Origin: CAZOGW01 sp964579415 | GTDB taxonomy: Bacteria > Actinomycetota > Acidimicrobiia > Spongiisociales > UBA5794 | Length of the DNA: 16,525 nucleotides | NCBI GenBank assembly: GCA_964579415.1 | Contig: CAZOGW010000066.1 | Span: forward strand, 1 to 16,525 | Direction of reading: 5' to 3' | In this document: positions 13,966-16,525 of the stretch, piece after piece | How positions within the stretch are numbered: position 1 is the stretch's first letter | How the letters are laid out: each line of letters starts with the position of its first letter | The notes under the pieces: model-generated | The model's database searches: none | Told to the model about the DNA's origin: nothing | Seen by the model: the letters and a program-made list of their open reading frames with translations, nothing else | Position numbers and translations under genes: made by a program

Positions 13966-13971
13966 GCGCCG

Positions 13972-14904
13972 GTGATGGCCGAGCCCCTGGTGCACGCACG
14001 CGAGCTGACGAAACGCTTCGGCGACTTCACCGCGGTCGACGCTGTCGACTTCGAAGTGAGACCCGGAGAGGCGTTCGGCTTTCTCGGCCCCAACGGGGCG
14101 GGCAAGAGTTCCACGATGCGGATGATCGGTGCGGTGTCCCCCGTCACCTCTGGCGAGTTGCGGGTCCTCGGGATGGACCCGGCCACCGACGGGCCCGCCA
14201 TCCGGGGCCGTCTTGGGGTGGTACCCCAGGAGGACAACCTCGACAACGAGCTGCCCGTGGAGGAGAACCTGCTCATCTACGGCCGCTACTTCGACCTGCC
14301 CCGCAAGGTGCTGCGGCCCCGCATCGACGAGCTGCTCGACTTCGCTCAGCTCACCGAGCGGCGCAAGGCGAAGGTGGACTCGCTGTCGGGCGGCATGAAG
14401 CGTCGCCTCACCATCGCCCGGTCGCTCATCAACCGACCCGACCTGCTCATCCTCGACGAGCCCACCACCGGACTCGATCCGCAGGCCCGCCACGTCCTGT
14501 GGGACCGCCTCTACCGGCTCAAACAGCAGGGTGTCACCCTCATCATCACCACGCATTACATGGACGAGGCCGAACAGCTCTGCGATCGGTTGGTGGTGAT
14601 GGACCGCGGCGCCATCGTCGCCGAGGGCAGCCCCCTCGCCCTCATCGCCGAGCACTCCACCCGCGAGGTCGTCGAGTTGCGCTTCCCCGTCGGCGTCCAG
14701 GAGACCGTCCTCGACCGCATCGAGGGCCTGGCAAAACGCACCGAGCCGCTCGCCGACAGGGTTCTCCTCTACACCGACGACGGGGACGCCACCGCGGGCG
14801 ACGTCCACGCCCGCGGGCTGCGACCCGAGGCGGTCGTGGTGCGGCGCAGCACGCTCGAGGACGTGTTCCTGCGCCTCACCGGCCGCAGCCTCGTCGAGGA
14901 GTAA
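13972..14904 (+). CDS. ABC-2 type transporter ATP-binding protein (NodI/DrrA family)
   Basis: A 310-residue cytoplasmic ATPase of an exporter. Walker A GPNGAGKS (39-46), Q-loop in LGVVPQEDNLDNELPVEENL (a NodI-like sequence), signature LSGGMKRRLTIARSL (138-152), Walker B LLILDEPTTGLDP (about 158-170), and H195 in TTHYMDEAEQLCDRLVVM. The C-terminal 80 or so residues are the accessory segment typical of DrrA/NodI ATPases, ending LEDVFLRLTGRSLVEE. It would energise the two permeases that follow, the first starting four bases after its stop. The substrate (drug, lipid or oligosaccharide) cannot be deduced. The start may equally be ATG 13975, one codon later. Confidence 0.9.
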   Translation: MMAEPLVHARELTKRFGDFTAVDAVDFEVRPGEAFGFLGPNGAGKSSTMRMIGAVSPVTSGELRVLGMDPATDGPAIRGRLGVVPQEDNLDNELPVEENLLIYGRYFDLPRKVLRPRIDELLDFAQLTERRKAKVDSLSGGMKRRLTIARSLINRPDLLILDEPTTGLDPQARHVLWDRLYRLKQQGVTLIITTHYMDEAEQLCDRLVVMDRGAIVAEGSPLALIAEHSTREVVELRFPVGVQETVLDRIEGLAKRTEPLADRVLLYTDDGDATAGDVHARGLRPEAVVVRRSTLEDVFLRLTGRSLVEE

Positions 14905-14908
14905 CGCC

Positions 14909-15688
14909 GTGGCGCTCACCTCGTCCCTCCGCGTCTTCGAGGCCGCCGGCCGTGTCTACCGCCGCACCTTCCGCGGCAGCCTCATCTCGACGTTCCTCAA
15001 CCCGGTGCTCTACCTGGCGGCGCTGGGCGCCGGTCTCGGGTCGCTCGTCGACTCCGGGTCCGGCTCGTCCCCCCTGCCCGGCGTGCCGTATCTGGCTTTC
15101 CTGGCACCCGGCCTCCTCGCCGCCGCGGCGATGCAGACCGGCGCCGGCGACGCCGCCTACCCGGTGATGGCGGGGATCAAATGGACGAAGACCTACCACG
15201 CCGTCCTCGCCACGCCGGTGGGAACCACCGACCTGGTGGCCGGGCACCTCGGCTGGGTCCTGGTGCGCGTGTCGATGACGGCGCTGGTCTTCGCCGGGGT
15301 GATGGCGGCGTTCGGAGCCGCCTCGGTGCCCCGCGCCCTGCTGGCGTGCCTTCCCGCCATCCTCACCGGGATCGCCGTCGGCGCAGCCGTCACCGCCTAT
15401 ACCGCCTCGCTGGAATCCGAGTTGGGTCTCGCCTACCTGTTCCGCTTCGGCGTCGTCCCCATGTTCCTGTTCTCCGGGACCTTCTTCCCGATCACCCAGC
15501 TACCCGGGTGGGTGCAACCTGTGGCGATGGTGACCCCGCTGTGGCACGGTGTGGAACTGGCCCGGGCCGCCGCGTTGGGCACCGCTCCGGCCTGGCCCGC
15601 CGCCGCCCACACCGCCTACCTCCTGACCTGGCTGACAGCGGGCGCTGCCCTGGCGGCCCGTCAGTTCCGCAGAAGGATGGTGAGGTGA
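14909..15688 (+). CDS. ABC-2 type permease, NodJ-like, first subunit
   Basis: A 259-residue membrane protein with about six hydrophobic segments. Conserved ABC-2/NodJ features: a N-terminal RTFRGSLISTFLNPVLYLAALG (about 20-41), YLAFLAPGLLAAAAMQT, and KTYHAVLATPVGTTDLVAGH (94-113), the cytoplasmic coupling region. The C-terminal block is FLFSGTFFPITQLPGWVQPV followed by TPLWHGVELARAAALG, which matches the NodJ-type ending. It starts at GTG 14909, four bases after the ATPase stop, and ends in a GTGA overlap with the second permease. The two permeases are paralogues of each other, so they probably form a heterodimer on one ATPase pair. Confidence 0.87.
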   Translation: MALTSSLRVFEAAGRVYRRTFRGSLISTFLNPVLYLAALGAGLGSLVDSGSGSSPLPGVPYLAFLAPGLLAAAAMQTGAGDAAYPVMAGIKWTKTYHAVLATPVGTTDLVAGHLGWVLVRVSMTALVFAGVMAAFGAASVPRALLACLPAILTGIAVGAAVTAYTASLESELGLAYLFRFGVVPMFLFSGTFFPITQLPGWVQPVAMVTPLWHGVELARAAALGTAPAWPAAAHTAYLLTWLTAGAALAARQFRRRMVR

Positions 15689-16497
15689 CGTCGCCGGCCC
15701 TCCTGGCGCGGATCGTCCCGCCGGCGGCGCTGGGGAGCGGGCGCGCCCTGCGGCTGGTCGAGCGCAACCTGATGGTGCACCGGCGGATGTGGGTGGTCTT
15801 CGCCTCCGGATTCTTCGAGCCGCTCTTCTACCTGTTCGCCGTCGGCGCCGGCATCGGCGTTCTGGTGGGAGACGTCGACATCGGCGGCGGCCGCACCGTG
15901 CCCTACGCCGAGTTCGTCGCCCCCGCGCTGCTGGCGGCTTCGGCCATGAACGGGGCCGTCTACGAGTCCACCTTCAACATCTTCTTCAAGCTCAAGTTCG
16001 ACAAGACCTACGACGCGGTACTGGCCACCCCGCTGGCGCCCGGGGATGTGGCTGTGGGCGAGATCACCTACTCGCTGCTGCGGGGCGGCATCTACGCCAC
16101 ATCCTTCCTGGCGGTGATGCTGGTTCTGGGCCTGGTGCCATCACTGTGGGGGCTGCTGGCGGTGCCGGCGGCGTTGCTCATCGGCCTCGCCTTCGGCGCC
16201 TGCGGGATGGCGGCGACCACGTTCATGAAGTCGTGGCAGGACTTCGACCTGGTTTCGCTGGTGACCCTCCCGCTGTTCCTCTTCTCTGCCACCTTCTACC
16301 CGGTGTCGGTGTATCCGGAGTGGCTACAGGCCGTGGCCCGCCTCTCCCCGCTCTACCACGGGACCGAACTGATCCGCGGGCTGACTCTGGGGATGATCGG
16401 CTGGGACATGCTGGCCCACGTCGCCGTGCTGGTGGCGCTGGGCCTGGTGGGCGCCCTGGTCACGTCCCGTCGCATCGCCAAGCTGCTGTTGACGTGA
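15685..16497 (+). CDS. ABC-2 type permease, NodJ-like, second subunit
   Basis: A 270-residue membrane protein paralogous to the previous one. Shared blocks: MWVVFASGFFEPLFYLFAVG, YAEFVAPALLAASAMNGAVY, KTYDAVLATPLAPGDVAVGE (107-126), and LFLFSATFYPVSVYPEWLQ followed by SPLYHGTELIRGLTLG. It keeps the glutamate in GEI, a NodJ-consensus position that the first permease lacks (it has GHL). A 25-residue N-terminal extension precedes the first hydrophobic region. GTG 15685 lies in the previous stop and is preceded by purine-rich sequence (AGAAGGATGGTGAG). The reading frame extends far upstream, but only as a shadow. The stop is followed within three bases by a heptamer repeat array. Confidence 0.87.
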   Translation: MTSPALLARIVPPAALGSGRALRLVERNLMVHRRMWVVFASGFFEPLFYLFAVGAGIGVLVGDVDIGGGRTVPYAEFVAPALLAASAMNGAVYESTFNIFFKLKFDKTYDAVLATPLAPGDVAVGEITYSLLRGGIYATSFLAVMLVLGLVPSLWGLLAVPAALLIGLAFGACGMAATTFMKSWQDFDLVSLVTLPLFLFSATFYPVSVYPEWLQAVARLSPLYHGTELIRGLTLGMIGWDMLAHVAVLVALGLVGALVTSRRIAKLLLT

Positions 16498-16499
16498 AG

Positions 16500-16525
16500 G
16501 TACTAACTAAGTACTAAGTACTAAG
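16500..16525. repeat. Start of a GTACTAA heptamer array, cut by the window edge
   Basis: GTACTAA occurs at 16500-16506, 16511-16517 and 16518-16524, with a 4-base CTAA remnant between the first two. The array begins two bases after the last exporter stop codon and continues past the window. It has the same 7-bp period and palindromic tetramer core plus three bases as the ACGT arrays near the ACT gene, but with a GTAC core. Confidence 0.85.

Noticed and set aside
13558..14919. 453-codon minus-strand open frame over the exporter ATPase and LLM gene
   Set aside because: It crosses a divergent promoter region and two real genes in the wrong frames; no domain recognised.

Overview
The window is GC-rich, densely packed bacterial DNA: 16.5 kb holding 16 protein-coding genes and no stretch over 300 bases without a gene. 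No rRNA, tRNA, insertion sequence or CRISPR array is visible. The source is most likely an actinobacterium (Actinomycetota). Reasons: very high GC with strongly GC-biased third positions, frequent GTG starts, an AdnA/AdnB motor-nuclease pair of the mycobacterial type, an F420-type luciferase-like oxidoreductase, and several TANNNT -10 hexamers placed 6-7 bases before a start codon, as in leaderless actinobacterial transcripts. A non-model class such as Acidimicrobiia is plausible but not proven by this sequence.

Layout. (1) 47-924: an ArfB-type GGQ peptidyl-tRNA hydrolase translationally coupled to a DUF488 protein. (2) 928-4464: a complete osmoprotectant (glycine betaine/choline/carnitine-type) ABC importer, in the order ATPase with a CBS region, permease, permease, lipoprotein binding protein. 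(3) 4472-5158: a YceH/DUF480 winged-helix protein. (4) 5155-5688: a small ACT-domain protein gene bracketed by two arrays of 7-bp microrepeats in opposite orientation. (5) 5729-11805: adnA and adnB, encoding a heterodimeric double-strand-break resection helicase-nuclease. (6) 11802-12463: a VapBC-type toxin-antitoxin pair whose start, probable promoter and operator lie inside the last codons of adnB. (7) 13880-12509 on the minus strand: an F420-type LLM oxidoreductase and D-aminoacyl-tRNA deacylase (dtd). (8) 13972-16497: a NodI/DrrA-type ATPase with two NodJ-like ABC-2 permeases. The window ends inside a second, different 7-bp repeat array.

Genes within each block are tightly coupled. Most junctions are 4-base GTGA, ATGA or TTGA overlaps between stop and start codons. 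Two housekeeping themes recur: translation quality control (ArfB, Dtd) and DNA break repair (AdnAB).

I do not see a clearly new multi-gene defence or biosynthetic system. The most unusual features are the heptamer microrepeats. The left array is the core of a 48-bp imperfect palindrome centred exactly on one ACGT and overlapping the yceH stop codon. The toxin-antitoxin control region embedded in adnB is the next most interesting.
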